Below are positions 11,877-21,663 of a DNA stretch of 64,000 nucleotides, in pieces; within the stretch, counting starts at the first letter, position 1, and every line of letters begins with the position of its first letter. The DNA is from Sarcina ventriculi (GTDB lineage: Bacteria; Bacillota; Clostridia; Clostridiales; Clostridiaceae). The stretch covers positions 1 through 64,000 of the forward strand of contig NZ_UAUL01000009.1 of the NCBI RefSeq assembly GCF_900456775.1. The letters run 5' to 3'. A program made the translations under genes and the position numbers. Under the pieces are notes generated by a model. It did not search any database and was not told the origin of the DNA. It saw only the letters and a list, made by a program, of their open reading frames with translations.

Positions 11877-13002
11877 ATAGTGATAATAAAGTATTTTCAT
11901 AGGCATCAAGGGTATTATAAGCAGTTTTTTTCCAACTAAATTTACTAGAATGAATAAGTCCTCTATATATAAGAGAAGATGCTAAATCTTTATCATTGAA
12001 AATATTAAGTATAGCAGAGGAAATATCATCTATATTAGATGGATTTATTAAAATAGAAGCATCTCCACAAACTTCAGGAACAGATGTTAAAGATGATGAG
12101 ATAACAGGAGTTGCACAAGCCATAGCTTCAAGAACTGGGAGTCCAAATCCTTCGTAAAATGATGGGTATACAAGCATTGATGAAGCATTATAAAAGTAAG
12201 GCATATCATCTGTTTTTATAAATCCTGGGAAAATCACAGAAGATTCTAATTTGAGTTCAATAGTACGTTTTTTATATGTCTCATAGGAAAATCCATGTCG
12301 TCCTACGATAACCAACTTTAAATTTTTTTTTGTTTTATTTTTTACGATATTAAAAGCTTCGATTAATCCTAAAATGTTTTTTCTAGGACTAAAGCCTCCA
12401 ACATATAGTATAAAATCAGTATCAATTGAATATCTTTTTTTTAGGATTTTTTTACAATAATGTTTATCTAAAGGTTTATACATTTCTTCGGCAGCTAATT
12501 GTGTAACATAAACTTTTTCTTCTGGATAATTAAAATATTCACAGATATCTTTTTTTGAAAATTCCGATACTGTTATGATGCTACTAGTTGTATTTAAAAT
12601 TGTAGGCAGTTGTTCGTTAAAAACTTTTAAAAATACAGGACTAACAGTTTCAGGCATTTTTAATGGGATTATATCGTGTAATGTTATTATTGAAGGACAG
12701 GAAATATTTTCGCACATTCCTATACCATTTTGTGGTATATGGTATATATCATATTTATTTTTTTCTAAAATATTAGGTGTTTTTATATATTCCCAAAAAT
12801 TATTATTAGGATTTCCTGATGAATTTGTAAGGGAAAAATTATTTTTTAAATTTAAATCTAAATTGGAATCTTTAGGAGTTAATATTGTATACTTATTCAA
12901 AAAATCTATTTGATTAAAATTGTTTATTAATTGATAAGTATAGTTTCCAATACCAGTACCTCTATATAAAGTAGCTGCTCTGCCATCTATACTAATATTC
13001 AT
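11875..13002 (-). CDS. GT4-family glycosyltransferase, CotSA-like (second copy)
   Basis: 375-aa GT-B enzyme, clearly paralogous to the one at 7805-8944: the same opening (ISIDGRAATLYRGTGIGNYT), the same DIYHIPQNGIG segment and the GT4 motif YPSFYEGFGLPVLEAMAC. RBS AAGGAAGGA precedes the ATG. It is placed on the minus strand between CotS-type genes, so the cluster alternates CotS-like kinases with glycosyltransferases. Probably part of spore-coat glycan synthesis; donor and acceptor cannot be read from the sequence. Confidence 0.82.
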   Translation of the reverse strand: MNISIDGRAATLYRGTGIGNYTYQLINNFNQIDFLNKYTILTPKDSNLDLNLKNNFSLTNSSGNPNNNFWEYIKTPNILEKNKYDIYHIPQNGIGMCENISCPSIITLHDIIPLKMPETVSPVFLKVFNEQLPTILNTTSSIITVSEFSKKDICEYFNYPEEKVYVTQLAAEEMYKPLDKHYCKKILKKRYSIDTDFILYVGGFSPRKNILGLIEAFNIVKNKTKKNLKLVIVGRHGFSYETYKKRTIELKLESSVIFPGFIKTDDMPYFYNASSMLVYPSFYEGFGLPVLEAMACATPVISSSLTSVPEVCGDASILINPSNIDDISSAILNIFNDKDLASSLIYRGLIHSSKFSWKKTAYNTLDAYENTLLSL

Positions 13003-13108
13003 AAATTAATCCTTCCTTCATGGATATAATTTTATTATATTAGAATTTATTATAAAATGTTAATAAAAATATATAGCTCATCATATAAATATATAGGGGG
13101 TGAGTAAT

Positions 13109-14113
13109 ATGATGAGAGAATTTGAAATTGAAAGACAATTTAATATAAAAATAGAAACAATGAAACCTAATAAAGGGGTATATTATTTAAATACCGATAA
13201 GGGTGAGAGATGTTTAAAGAAGATAAATTTTGGTATACAAAAATTAGAATTTGTATGTGGAGCCAAAGAGCATCTAATTAATAATGGTTTTAAAAGTGTT
13301 GATAGATATTTTATGAATTTAGATAATGAGCCATATGCAATGGTTAATGAAGATTTGTATACATTGTCTGAATGGATTGAGGGACGTGAATGTGACTTTA
13401 CATCAATAGATGATATAAGCTTAGCATCGGCTAAATTAGCAGAACTTCATGAGTGCAGTAAGGGGTATGATCCACCAGAGAATTCAAAGCTTAAAAGCGA
13501 TTTAGGAAGATGGGTAAGTCTTATGGAAAAAAGAATTAAAGCCCTAGATAAAATGAGAGATATGGCTAGAAAAAAACATAATAAACAACAATATGATTTA
13601 GACTATTTAAGTAATGTTGAATTTTATAAAAAATTAGGGGAAAGGGCTTTAAATGTTTTAAAAACTTCTGATTATTTAAATTTATGTGAGGAAGCAGAAG
13701 TAAATAAAATATTTTGTCATCACGATTATACTTATCATAATATTATTATAGGCAAAGAAAATAATGTGAATATAATAGATTTTGATTATTGCAAGAGAGA
13801 AGTTAGGGTTTATGATTTGGCTAATTTTATAACCAAAGTATCTAAAAAAGTGGATTGGGATATAAAATATGCTAATAAAATAATAGAAGAATATAACAAG
13901 GTTTCAAAACTTAAAGAAAATGAATATAGGGTATTGTTTGCTTATTTATTATTTCCACAAAGATTTTGGAGATTAGCTAATAGATATTATTATAATGAGG
14001 TTACATGGGGACAAAATACTTTTACTAAAAAAATAAATAATATGATAAACGAACAAGATAAATATATTAAGTTTATAGATGAATTTAAGAAAATTTATAA
14101 TCAAAATGAGTAA
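13109..14113 (+). CDS. CotS-family spore coat protein
   Basis: 334-aa CotS/APH-fold protein with catalytic loop IFCHHDYTYHNIII (Asp about 206) and VNIIDFDYCKRE. The start is decided by the RBS: AGGGGGTGA ends at 13103, which suits ATG 13109 (5 nt) or ATG 13112 (8 nt); an upstream in-frame GTG at 13100 lies inside the RBS. It is divergent from the second GT4 gene, so the two may share a sporulation-controlled promoter region. Third apparently intact CotS paralogue of the cluster. Confidence 0.85.
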   Translation: MMREFEIERQFNIKIETMKPNKGVYYLNTDKGERCLKKINFGIQKLEFVCGAKEHLINNGFKSVDRYFMNLDNEPYAMVNEDLYTLSEWIEGRECDFTSIDDISLASAKLAELHECSKGYDPPENSKLKSDLGRWVSLMEKRIKALDKMRDMARKKHNKQQYDLDYLSNVEFYKKLGERALNVLKTSDYLNLCEEAEVNKIFCHHDYTYHNIIIGKENNVNIIDFDYCKREVRVYDLANFITKVSKKVDWDIKYANKIIEEYNKVSKLKENEYRVLFAYLLFPQRFWRLANRYYYNEVTWGQNTFTKKINNMINEQDKYIKFIDEFKKIYNQNE

Positions 14114-14142
14114 TAAGAACGCCTAAAATAGGCGCTCTTATT
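14112..14142. terminator. Terminator-like hairpin after the CotS gene
   Basis: AATAAGA-A-CGCC / GGCG-C-TCTTATT forms an 11-bp stem with one mismatch, overlapping the end of the CotS gene and followed by only a moderately T-rich sequence. Confidence 0.6.
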
Positions 14143-14213
14143 ACTTCAATGTAACATGTTAATAAAAAATACATAAAATAATAAGATAAAATAGATATTA
14201 TTTAGGTGATTTT

Positions 14214-15080
14214 ATGGAGATTGGAGAATATGTTGTAAGAAAATCTTATGGTAGAGATATAACGTTTAAAATAATAGATATAAAGGAAAAAAAAAATAAA
14301 AAAATTTATATATTAAAAGGTATAAACTTTAGAATAATAGCCGACTCTTTAGAAGATGATTTAGAGAATGTTGGAGATGATTTTGCAGGGGATAAAGATA
14401 GGATATTTAACTCAAGAGTTAATGAAAGTATTAGACGAGCTATGGTTTTAAGAGGAAGAGGTGTAAAGCCAAGTCAAAAATCTCAAAAGATTAGTAAAAA
14501 CGACCATCTTGTTTTTGGTAGACCAGGGAAAATACTTCATGTTGATGGAGATTCAAGTTATTTGGAAACTTGCCTTAAGGTGTATAAGCAATTAAAGTTA
14601 GATGCTACAGGAGTTGCTATTTCGGAATATGAACAACCAAGAAAAATTTTAGATTATGTAAAAGAATGCAAACCAGATATAGTTGTGTTAACTGGTCATG
14701 ATGGGGTGATAAAAGGGACAACTAATTATTTAGACTTAAATAATTATAGAAATTCTAAATATTTCATAGAAGCTGTAAATGTTCTTAGAAATTATAATGC
14801 TAGTTATGATGAATTAGTTATATTTGCTGGTGCATGTCAATCTTGCTATGAAGCTATATTAGATGCTGGTGCTAATTTTGCAAGTTCACCAAATAGAGTC
14901 TTGATTCATTGTTTAGACCCTGTTTTTGTATGTGAAAAAATAGCATATACAAGAATAAATGAAGTAGTGTCTACAATAGATGTTATAGAAAATACTATTA
15001 CAGGAATTAAGGGAATTGGTGGTTTACAGACTAGAGGAAAATATAGAGAAGGGTATCCTAAATCCCCTTATATAAATTAA
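14214..15080 (+). CDS. yabG: Sporulation-specific protease YabG
   Basis: 288-aa YabG-family cysteine protease. In Bacillus it is made in the mother cell under sigma K and processes coat proteins such as SpoIVA and CotT; in C. difficile it cleaves pre-pro-SleC and CspBA. The sequence shows the family's N-terminal SH3-like region (IGEYVVRKSYGRDITFKI), VLTGHDG, and the conserved FAGACQSCYEA block with the likely nucleophile Cys. Length is typical. The yabG-veg order is the same as in Bacillus. RBS AGGTGA is 4 nt before ATG. Confidence 0.95.
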   Translation: MEIGEYVVRKSYGRDITFKIIDIKEKKNKKIYILKGINFRIIADSLEDDLENVGDDFAGDKDRIFNSRVNESIRRAMVLRGRGVKPSQKSQKISKNDHLVFGRPGKILHVDGDSSYLETCLKVYKQLKLDATGVAISEYEQPRKILDYVKECKPDIVVLTGHDGVIKGTTNYLDLNNYRNSKYFIEAVNVLRNYNASYDELVIFAGACQSCYEAILDAGANFASSPNRVLIHCLDPVFVCEKIAYTRINEVVSTIDVIENTITGIKGIGGLQTRGKYREGYPKSPYIN

Positions 15081-15194
15081 GTACAAATAGAATAATTTTA
15101 GGAATTTTGACTGATAATAAAACTAGATGTTTAAGTAAGCAAAAATCATTAAAAACATCATTCTCAAAAATAAAATGAAGGAAGGTGTTAAAAG

Positions 15195-15428
15195 ATGAAA
15201 ATAAATACTACATTGCAGACAATAAAACAAGATTTAGAGGAACATGTAGGACAGAAAGTTTTATTAAAAGCCAATAATGGGAGAAAAAAAATATCAATAC
15301 AAGAAGGAGTTTTAGAAGGCGTGTATGCGAGCATCTTTGTTGTAAGGGTAGAAAATGATTTTCCAAGAACTTTAACCTATAATTATTCAGATATTTTAAC
15401 CAATACTGTGCAATTAAATTTTTCTTGA
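15195..15428 (+). CDS. veg: Veg family protein
   Basis: 77-aa Veg protein. The conserved VGQKVLLKANNGRKK and GVLEGVYASIFVV match the family. In Bacillus, Veg is highly transcribed and promotes biofilm formation by antagonising SinR; the molecular role in clostridia is unknown. It follows yabG as in Bacillus, has RBS GAAGGAAGGTG, and ends in a strong terminator. Confidence 0.92.
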   Translation: MKINTTLQTIKQDLEEHVGQKVLLKANNGRKKISIQEGVLEGVYASIFVVRVENDFPRTLTYNYSDILTNTVQLNFS

Positions 15429-15450
15429 AAAGAGCGTTAGCTCTTTTTTA
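15428..15450 (+). terminator. Rho-independent terminator of veg
   Basis: Stem AAAAGAGC / GCTCTTTT with a GTTA loop followed by a T-run, beginning at the stop codon. Confidence 0.85.
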
Positions 15451-15455
15451 TATGC

Positions 15456-15544
15456 AAAAAAAAGAAAGATGGTGGGTTTCCATCTTTCAACTATGGTATA
15501 AAAGGGTATTGAGAATTTATGAGAGGTTATATGGTCAATAACCT
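15456..15544 (-). ncRNA. Probable ~89-nt small RNA, minus strand
   Basis: A complete small transcription unit lies between veg and sipL on the minus strand. It has a near-consensus sigma-A promoter (15550-15578). The predicted start at about 15544 opens a 7-bp hairpin (AGGTTAT / ATAACCT, 15524-15544). About 35 nt of unstructured C/U-rich RNA follow, then a 9-bp stem (GAAAGATGG / CCATCTTTC, 15464-15488) and eight T's (15463-15456). No start codon with an RBS exists in it. The CCUCUC and ACCC stretches could pair with Shine-Dalgarno sequences. No known family is recognised; a non-coding RNA is an inference from promoter plus terminator. Confidence 0.6.
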
Positions 15545-15549
15545 ACTTT

Positions 15550-15578
15550 ATAATACGACATTTTTAGAGATATGTCAA
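15550..15578 (-). promoter_or_regulatory. Sigma-A promoter of the probable small RNA
   Basis: Reading the minus strand: TTGACA (15578-15573), exactly 17 bp, then TATTAT (15555-15550). Confidence 0.7.
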
Positions 15579-15757
15579 CAATAATAGTGAAAAAAATATA
15601 ATTTTTTTTTTATTTTTTTAATGAATAGAAGTTATAGACTTTAAATAACACTATAATATCATGAAACATGTAAATAAAATTAAAAAATTATATAAATAGG
15701 AATAAAATTTTATTTGTGGATATATATTATATTAAATATAATAATGGGGGGTAGTTC

Positions 15758-17317
15758 ATGGTTAATTTAGATATTATAAAAGAAAATATACAACTTGAAA
15801 AATTAGTTGGAGAAGAATCTGTAAGCATACCAGTTAAAGAAGAGTACTTAATTCCAGATACACATCCTGATGTATACAAAATATTATCTTTAGATGTAGA
15901 TACATCTATAATAAATAAAGAGGTACAGACAGATAAGGTCGTAGTTGAAACTTTATTAAAGTTTAATGTAATTTATTTAGCAAAGGAAGAAGGAGAGTTT
16001 GTAATAACTAGTCATGTTTATGAAAAAAATATATCTAATCAAATAGATATACAAGGCGCAGAACATAAAATGGTATGCTATGCTAAATGTGAATTGGAAC
16101 ATATTAATTCAAATATAATAAATGAGAGAAAAATAAATATTGAAGCTTATTTTACTATAAAATCTAGGGTTTATGAGAGAGAGAATGTTGAGTTTATTAA
16201 AGATGTAAATTCAAATGGAGATGTACAACTTCAGAAAAAACCAGATAGAATAGAAAAAATAGTGGCTAATAAAAATTTCAATATTGAAGCTAAATCCAAA
16301 ATAAAAGTTGGGATTGATAAACCACAAATAGATAAGATAATAAGCCATAGTTTTTTGATTCATAAAAAAGATATAAAGATATTAGAAGATAAGGTACAAG
16401 CATCTTGTTATATAAAAATGAATATTGTGTATAAGTCTAATGATGGGAAAGAGTTATACGTTTTAGAAGATGATATTCCTGTAACGAAAGAAGAAGAAGT
16501 TATTGGTGTTGGGTTAGGTATGATTTCGGATTATGATATAGAATTGCACAATTTTAATATAAATGTTGAAGAAGATGAAACTAATGAGAAAAAAGTTGTG
16601 GATTTTGATGCAGTAGTAAACGTTGATACTAAAATTATTAAGATAGAGGATATAGAAATATTAGATGATATATACTCACCTACAAGTACAATAACTGTTA
16701 ATAAAGATGCGTTTAATATATGTATGACTAGAGCAGAAGGTTCGACAGAAATCATTGTTAAGGATAATATATCATTAGAAAATGATGATAATATAGCACA
16801 AATTATAAGTAGTATAGGTAAGGTAATAAGTGTAAATAGTAAAATAGATAATAATAAAGTTATTGTAGATGGTGTTTTAAAGGTTGACAGTATATATGCT
16901 TGTTCAGACGAAAATAAGTATTTAAATACGGTGTCTGGAGATTTGCCTTTTGAGTGTTCAATAGATATACAAAATATAAATGATGGAATGGAAGAAAATA
17001 TATATGTGAATTTAGAAAATATACAAAGCACAGTTGAAGCAAATACAGTTGCTGTTAAAGCAGTTATATATATATTGGCTAAAGTTAAAGAAAAAACTGT
17101 AAAGCAATATATTAAAGATATAGAACAAAAGGATGAAGTTAAAGAAAAAAATGCATCAATAAGCATATATGTAGTACAAAAAAACGATACTATTTGGAAT
17201 TTAGCTAAAAAATATAATACGACTATGGAAGATATAATAAAAATAAATAACATAGAAAATCCTGATATTATTTATCCAGGAGAAAAATTAATTATTCCAG
17301 GAAGAGCAGTAATTTAA
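15758..17317 (+). CDS. sipL: SipL, SPOCS (DUF3794) and LysM domain spore coat morphogenetic protein
   Basis: 519-aa protein. Three DUF3794/SPOCS-type repeats occupy about residues 1-440, each with IPVKEEYLIPDTHPDVYKIL-like or VSCYIKMNIVYKS-like strands. A C-terminal LysM domain follows (about 470-517: YVVQKNDTIWNLAKKYNTT ... YPGEKLIIPG). In C. difficile, SipL binds SpoIVA through its LysM domain and is needed to encase the forespore with coat. Length and domain order match. RBS GGGGGG(T)AG lies close to ATG. The leader (15579-15757) is AT-rich with no further recognised element. Confidence 0.9.
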   Translation: MVNLDIIKENIQLEKLVGEESVSIPVKEEYLIPDTHPDVYKILSLDVDTSIINKEVQTDKVVVETLLKFNVIYLAKEEGEFVITSHVYEKNISNQIDIQGAEHKMVCYAKCELEHINSNIINERKINIEAYFTIKSRVYERENVEFIKDVNSNGDVQLQKKPDRIEKIVANKNFNIEAKSKIKVGIDKPQIDKIISHSFLIHKKDIKILEDKVQASCYIKMNIVYKSNDGKELYVLEDDIPVTKEEEVIGVGLGMISDYDIELHNFNINVEEDETNEKKVVDFDAVVNVDTKIIKIEDIEILDDIYSPTSTITVNKDAFNICMTRAEGSTEIIVKDNISLENDDNIAQIISSIGKVISVNSKIDNNKVIVDGVLKVDSIYACSDENKYLNTVSGDLPFECSIDIQNINDGMEENIYVNLENIQSTVEANTVAVKAVIYILAKVKEKTVKQYIKDIEQKDEVKEKNASISIYVVQKNDTIWNLAKKYNTTMEDIIKINNIENPDIIYPGEKLIIPGRAVI

Positions 17318-17319
17318 AT

Positions 17320-17367
17320 AAGTAGCCATTTTAAAAAGAGATAGATTCAGTTTTAAAATGGCTACTT
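17320..17367 (+). terminator. Hairpin after sipL
   Basis: A 17-bp near-perfect stem (AAGTAGCCATTTTAAAA / TTTTAAAATGGCTACTT) with a 14-nt loop. No T-run follows, so termination is likely but not textbook. Confidence 0.55.
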
Positions 17368-17522
17368 AAAATAATAATTCCTTTTATATATAAAAATGAA
17401 AATTATGGTTTATATGATATAATATTAATAATAAAATTTCCCAAACTATTTAATAATTTTCATTGAAATATTAGCTAATAAGATAATATAATCTTATTAA
17501 TTACTAAAGAGAGGAAGATAAA

Positions 17523-18380
17523 ATGAGGAAGAAAGCCTATGCAAAAATAAATATATCATTAGATGTAATAGGAAAAAGGGATGATGGATATCATTTGTTA
17601 GAAATGATTATGCAGACTATAGATTTATATGATGAGATAGAGATTATAAAAAATTATGATAAATCTATAAAAATACATTGCAATAAGCAATATGTGCCTT
17701 GTGACGAAAGAAATTTAGCATATAAAGCAGCAAAATTATTTAAAGATAAGTATAAGATAAAAGATGGAGTTATTATCAAAATAAAAAAAAATATACCAGT
17801 AGCAGCGGGACTTGCAGGAGGTAGTACAGACGCAGCAACTGTTTTATGTATAATGAATAAAATGTTTAATGTTGATGCAACGTATAAAGAGTTAACTGAT
17901 TTAGCTCTTAAAATAGGTGCTGATGTTCCTTATTGTATAAATGGTGGGACAGCTCTTTGCGAAGGTATTGGTGAAAAGATAACATATTTAGATAAATTTG
18001 AAAATAAGATATTAGTTGTTATTAAGCCTAATTTTGGGGTTCCAACTAAAGAGGTTTATGGTAGTTTGGATATAAATAAGATATATAAGCATGTAAAAAC
18101 GAATCAATTAATAGAATGCATTAAAAAAGATGACATTTATGGTGTATGCAACAATATGAAGAATGTTTTAGAAAATGTTACATTAGGGAAACATAAGATA
18201 TTAAAAGAAATAAAAGAAGATTTAAATAAAAATTCAGCTATAGGGGCTATGATGAGTGGTAGTGGTCCTACTATATTTGGTTTTTTTGAAGATATGTTAA
18301 CAGCGCAAAACGCATATGAAAGTATTAAAAATAAGTATAAATTTAAAGATATTTTTATAACTCGCACAATAAATAGATAA
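17523..18380 (+). CDS. ispE: 4-diphosphocytidyl-2-C-methyl-D-erythritol kinase
   Basis: 285-aa GHMP kinase. It phosphorylates CDP-methylerythritol in the non-mevalonate (MEP) isoprenoid pathway. The N-terminal AYAKINISLDVIGKRDDGYH carries the catalytic Lys and substrate contacts, and the ATP-binding GHMP motif is PVAAGLAGGSTDAA (about residues 93-106). The C-terminal MMSGSGPTIFG is motif 3. Length is normal. Gene order veg-(sipL)-ispE resembles Bacillus. RBS GAGAGGAAG is 6 nt before ATG. Confidence 0.96.
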   Translation: MRKKAYAKINISLDVIGKRDDGYHLLEMIMQTIDLYDEIEIIKNYDKSIKIHCNKQYVPCDERNLAYKAAKLFKDKYKIKDGVIIKIKKNIPVAAGLAGGSTDAATVLCIMNKMFNVDATYKELTDLALKIGADVPYCINGGTALCEGIGEKITYLDKFENKILVVIKPNFGVPTKEVYGSLDINKIYKHVKTNQLIECIKKDDIYGVCNNMKNVLENVTLGKHKILKEIKEDLNKNSAIGAMMSGSGPTIFGFFEDMLTAQNAYESIKNKYKFKDIFITRTINR

Positions 18381-18439
18381 TAAGATGAATAAAATAAGCA
18401 TCTCTTGATAATAATTTAAATATTAGGGGGTGTTTTTTT

Positions 18440-19075
18440 ATGAAAAAACTAGTTATATATATATCAGTATTGGTAATATTAATATGTTCTTTATGTGGAC
18501 ATGCTTATATAGATAATGTTAAAAATAATGACTTAATAGATTCAATAAGTAACAAAATAATAAGGTTTCATGTTCTTGCAAATAGTAATTCTAATGAAGA
18601 TCAGCAACTTAAAATAAAGGTTAAGGATAAAATAATAGAATACATATTTCCAAAGCTTGAAAATTCTAATAGTTTAGAAGAATCACGAGAAATATTAGCT
18701 AATAATGAAGATGAAATTATAAAAATTGCCAATGAATGCATAAATGAAAATGGTTATAATTACTCTGTTAAGGTAGAATTTAAAAGAGAGAATTTCCCAG
18801 AAAAAGTTTATGGGAATATAAGTCTTCCTCAAGGGGAATATGAAGCGTTTAGAGTTTTAATAGGAGAAGCATCTGGAGAGAATTGGTGGTGTGTTATGTT
18901 TCCACCTATATGTTTTGTAGATGTTACGAAGGGACAAGTTAGTTATGATGAAACCGAGGAGTCTATGAAAGAGGTTCTAACAGATGAAGAATTTGAAAAA
19001 ATAAGAAATGATGTAATAGTTGATGAAACTAAAAATGTGAAATTTAGTTTAAAAATATTTGACTTATTTAAATAG
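18440..19075 (+). CDS. spoIIR: Stage II sporulation protein R
   Basis: 211-aa secreted signalling protein. In Bacillus, SpoIIR is made in the forespore under sigma F and crosses into the intermembrane space, where it triggers SpoIIGA to process pro-sigma E in the mother cell. An N-terminal membrane/signal segment (about residues 3-24) is followed by family hallmarks: IRFHVLANSNSNEDQQLKIK, and GENWWCVMFPPICFVD near the C-terminus. RBS AGGGGGTG precedes ATG. Confidence 0.95.
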   Translation: MKKLVIYISVLVILICSLCGHAYIDNVKNNDLIDSISNKIIRFHVLANSNSNEDQQLKIKVKDKIIEYIFPKLENSNSLEESREILANNEDEIIKIANECINENGYNYSVKVEFKRENFPEKVYGNISLPQGEYEAFRVLIGEASGENWWCVMFPPICFVDVTKGQVSYDETEESMKEVLTDEEFEKIRNDVIVDETKNVKFSLKIFDLFK

Positions 19076-19164
19076 AAATTTTAAACTACAACTAGATAAA
19101 ATTTTATTTTGTTAAAAAATATAAGATAAATAAATAAAGTAAAATTGAGGTGTGATAATTATTT

Positions 19165-19587
19165 ATGAAAAAAGAAGCTTTAATAACTATTACTAGTTAT
19201 CAGATGGATGATGTGGATAACAAGGTTGAACTCATTACATTCGGTAGTTTTAGTAAAGAAGAGGATATATATAAAATTGTCTACAAAGAAACTGAGGAAA
19301 CAGGACTTGGAGAAACTGAAACTGTTTTAAAGATAGAAAAGGATATATTAACTTTAAAAAGAAGTGGCGCTGTTTCAACAGTTATGGAATTTAAAAAAGA
19401 TAATAATTCAATAATTTTATATGAAACTCCATATGGAATTCTAGAGTTTAAGACAGTAACGAAAGATTTAAAAGTAAATGTTAATGATTTTGGTGGAGAT
19501 GTATATGTAAATTATTCATTAATAGCAGATGGACAAGCACCACTAAAAACAGAATTAAAATTAAATATAAAGATGAAAGATGATTAA
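19165..19587 (+). CDS. DUF1934 (YwiB-like) beta-barrel protein
   Basis: 140-aa protein of the DUF1934 family, a small lipocalin-like beta-barrel with no defined role. The opening EALITITSYQMDDVD, the internal YKETEETGLGETETVLKI and the final VNYSLIADGQAPLKTELKLN are characteristic. No signal peptide, so cytosolic. It lies upstream of pyrG as its Bacillus counterpart ywiB lies near argS/rpoE-pyrG. RBS GAGGTGTG is about 11 nt from ATG. Confidence 0.78.
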   Translation: MKKEALITITSYQMDDVDNKVELITFGSFSKEEDIYKIVYKETEETGLGETETVLKIEKDILTLKRSGAVSTVMEFKKDNNSIILYETPYGILEFKTVTKDLKVNVNDFGGDVYVNYSLIADGQAPLKTELKLNIKMKDD

Positions 19588-19596
19588 ATGATAAAG

Positions 19597-19616
19597 CCCA
19601 CTATAAAAATAGTGGG
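19597..19616 (+). terminator. Hairpin after the DUF1934 gene
   Basis: A perfect 8-bp stem CCCACTAT / ATAGTGGG with an AAAA loop. An A-run rather than a T-run follows on the + strand, so it is only a probable transcript end. Confidence 0.45.
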
Positions 19617-19739
19617 TAAAAAAATTATAAAAAAATATAACAAACTACTAGACATAGTTATATAGTTTGTGCTAAAATCGTATCTATGTTGTTTAATATA
19701 TTATACTCCCATTTTAAATGGAGTTAATTTTAATTATAA

Positions 19740-21398
<1,659 letters not shown>

Positions 21399-21405
21399 TT
21401 AATGA

Positions 21406-21445
21406 AAAAGATGCGGAAATTTTTTCATTCTGCATCTTTTTTTTA
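21406..21445 (+). terminator. Rho-independent terminator of pyrG
   Basis: AAAAAGATGC / GCATCTTTTT stem followed by a T-run, immediately after the gene. Confidence 0.85.
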
Positions 21446-21663
21446 TTTTAACATTGAATTTAAATAATTTTATATATAATATAAGATATAGGGATTATTT
21501 ATATAAAGATATGAAAATAATAAAAATATCCCTGAAATTTTTAGATGCAGGAATCGAAAGCTTTTATTTAAAACTTTTCATATATCATTTCTTGAATTAA
21601 ATTCCATTTTTAAATTCTATTTTACTTTATAGCATAAAAATATATATTTTGGAGGTGTGCTTA

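Noticed and set aside
15464..15488. Hairpin GAAAGATGG / CCATCTTTC read as a second veg terminator on the + strand
   Set aside because: On the + strand it has no T-run; on the minus strand it has eight T's and a matching promoter upstream, so it belongs to the minus-strand RNA.
16531..17253. 240-codon hydrophobic frame opposite sipL
   Set aside because: Complement of an AT-rich coding gene; no RBS, and the + strand frame is clearly SipL.
19650..19735. pyrG leader hairpin (ACTCC...GGAGT with TAATTTTAATT) as a reiterative-G attenuator like that of Bacillus pyrG
   Set aside because: The stem is short and interrupted, and the candidate promoter (TAGACA-18-TAAAAT) does not start at a GGG, which that mechanism needs. 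Not strong enough to call.
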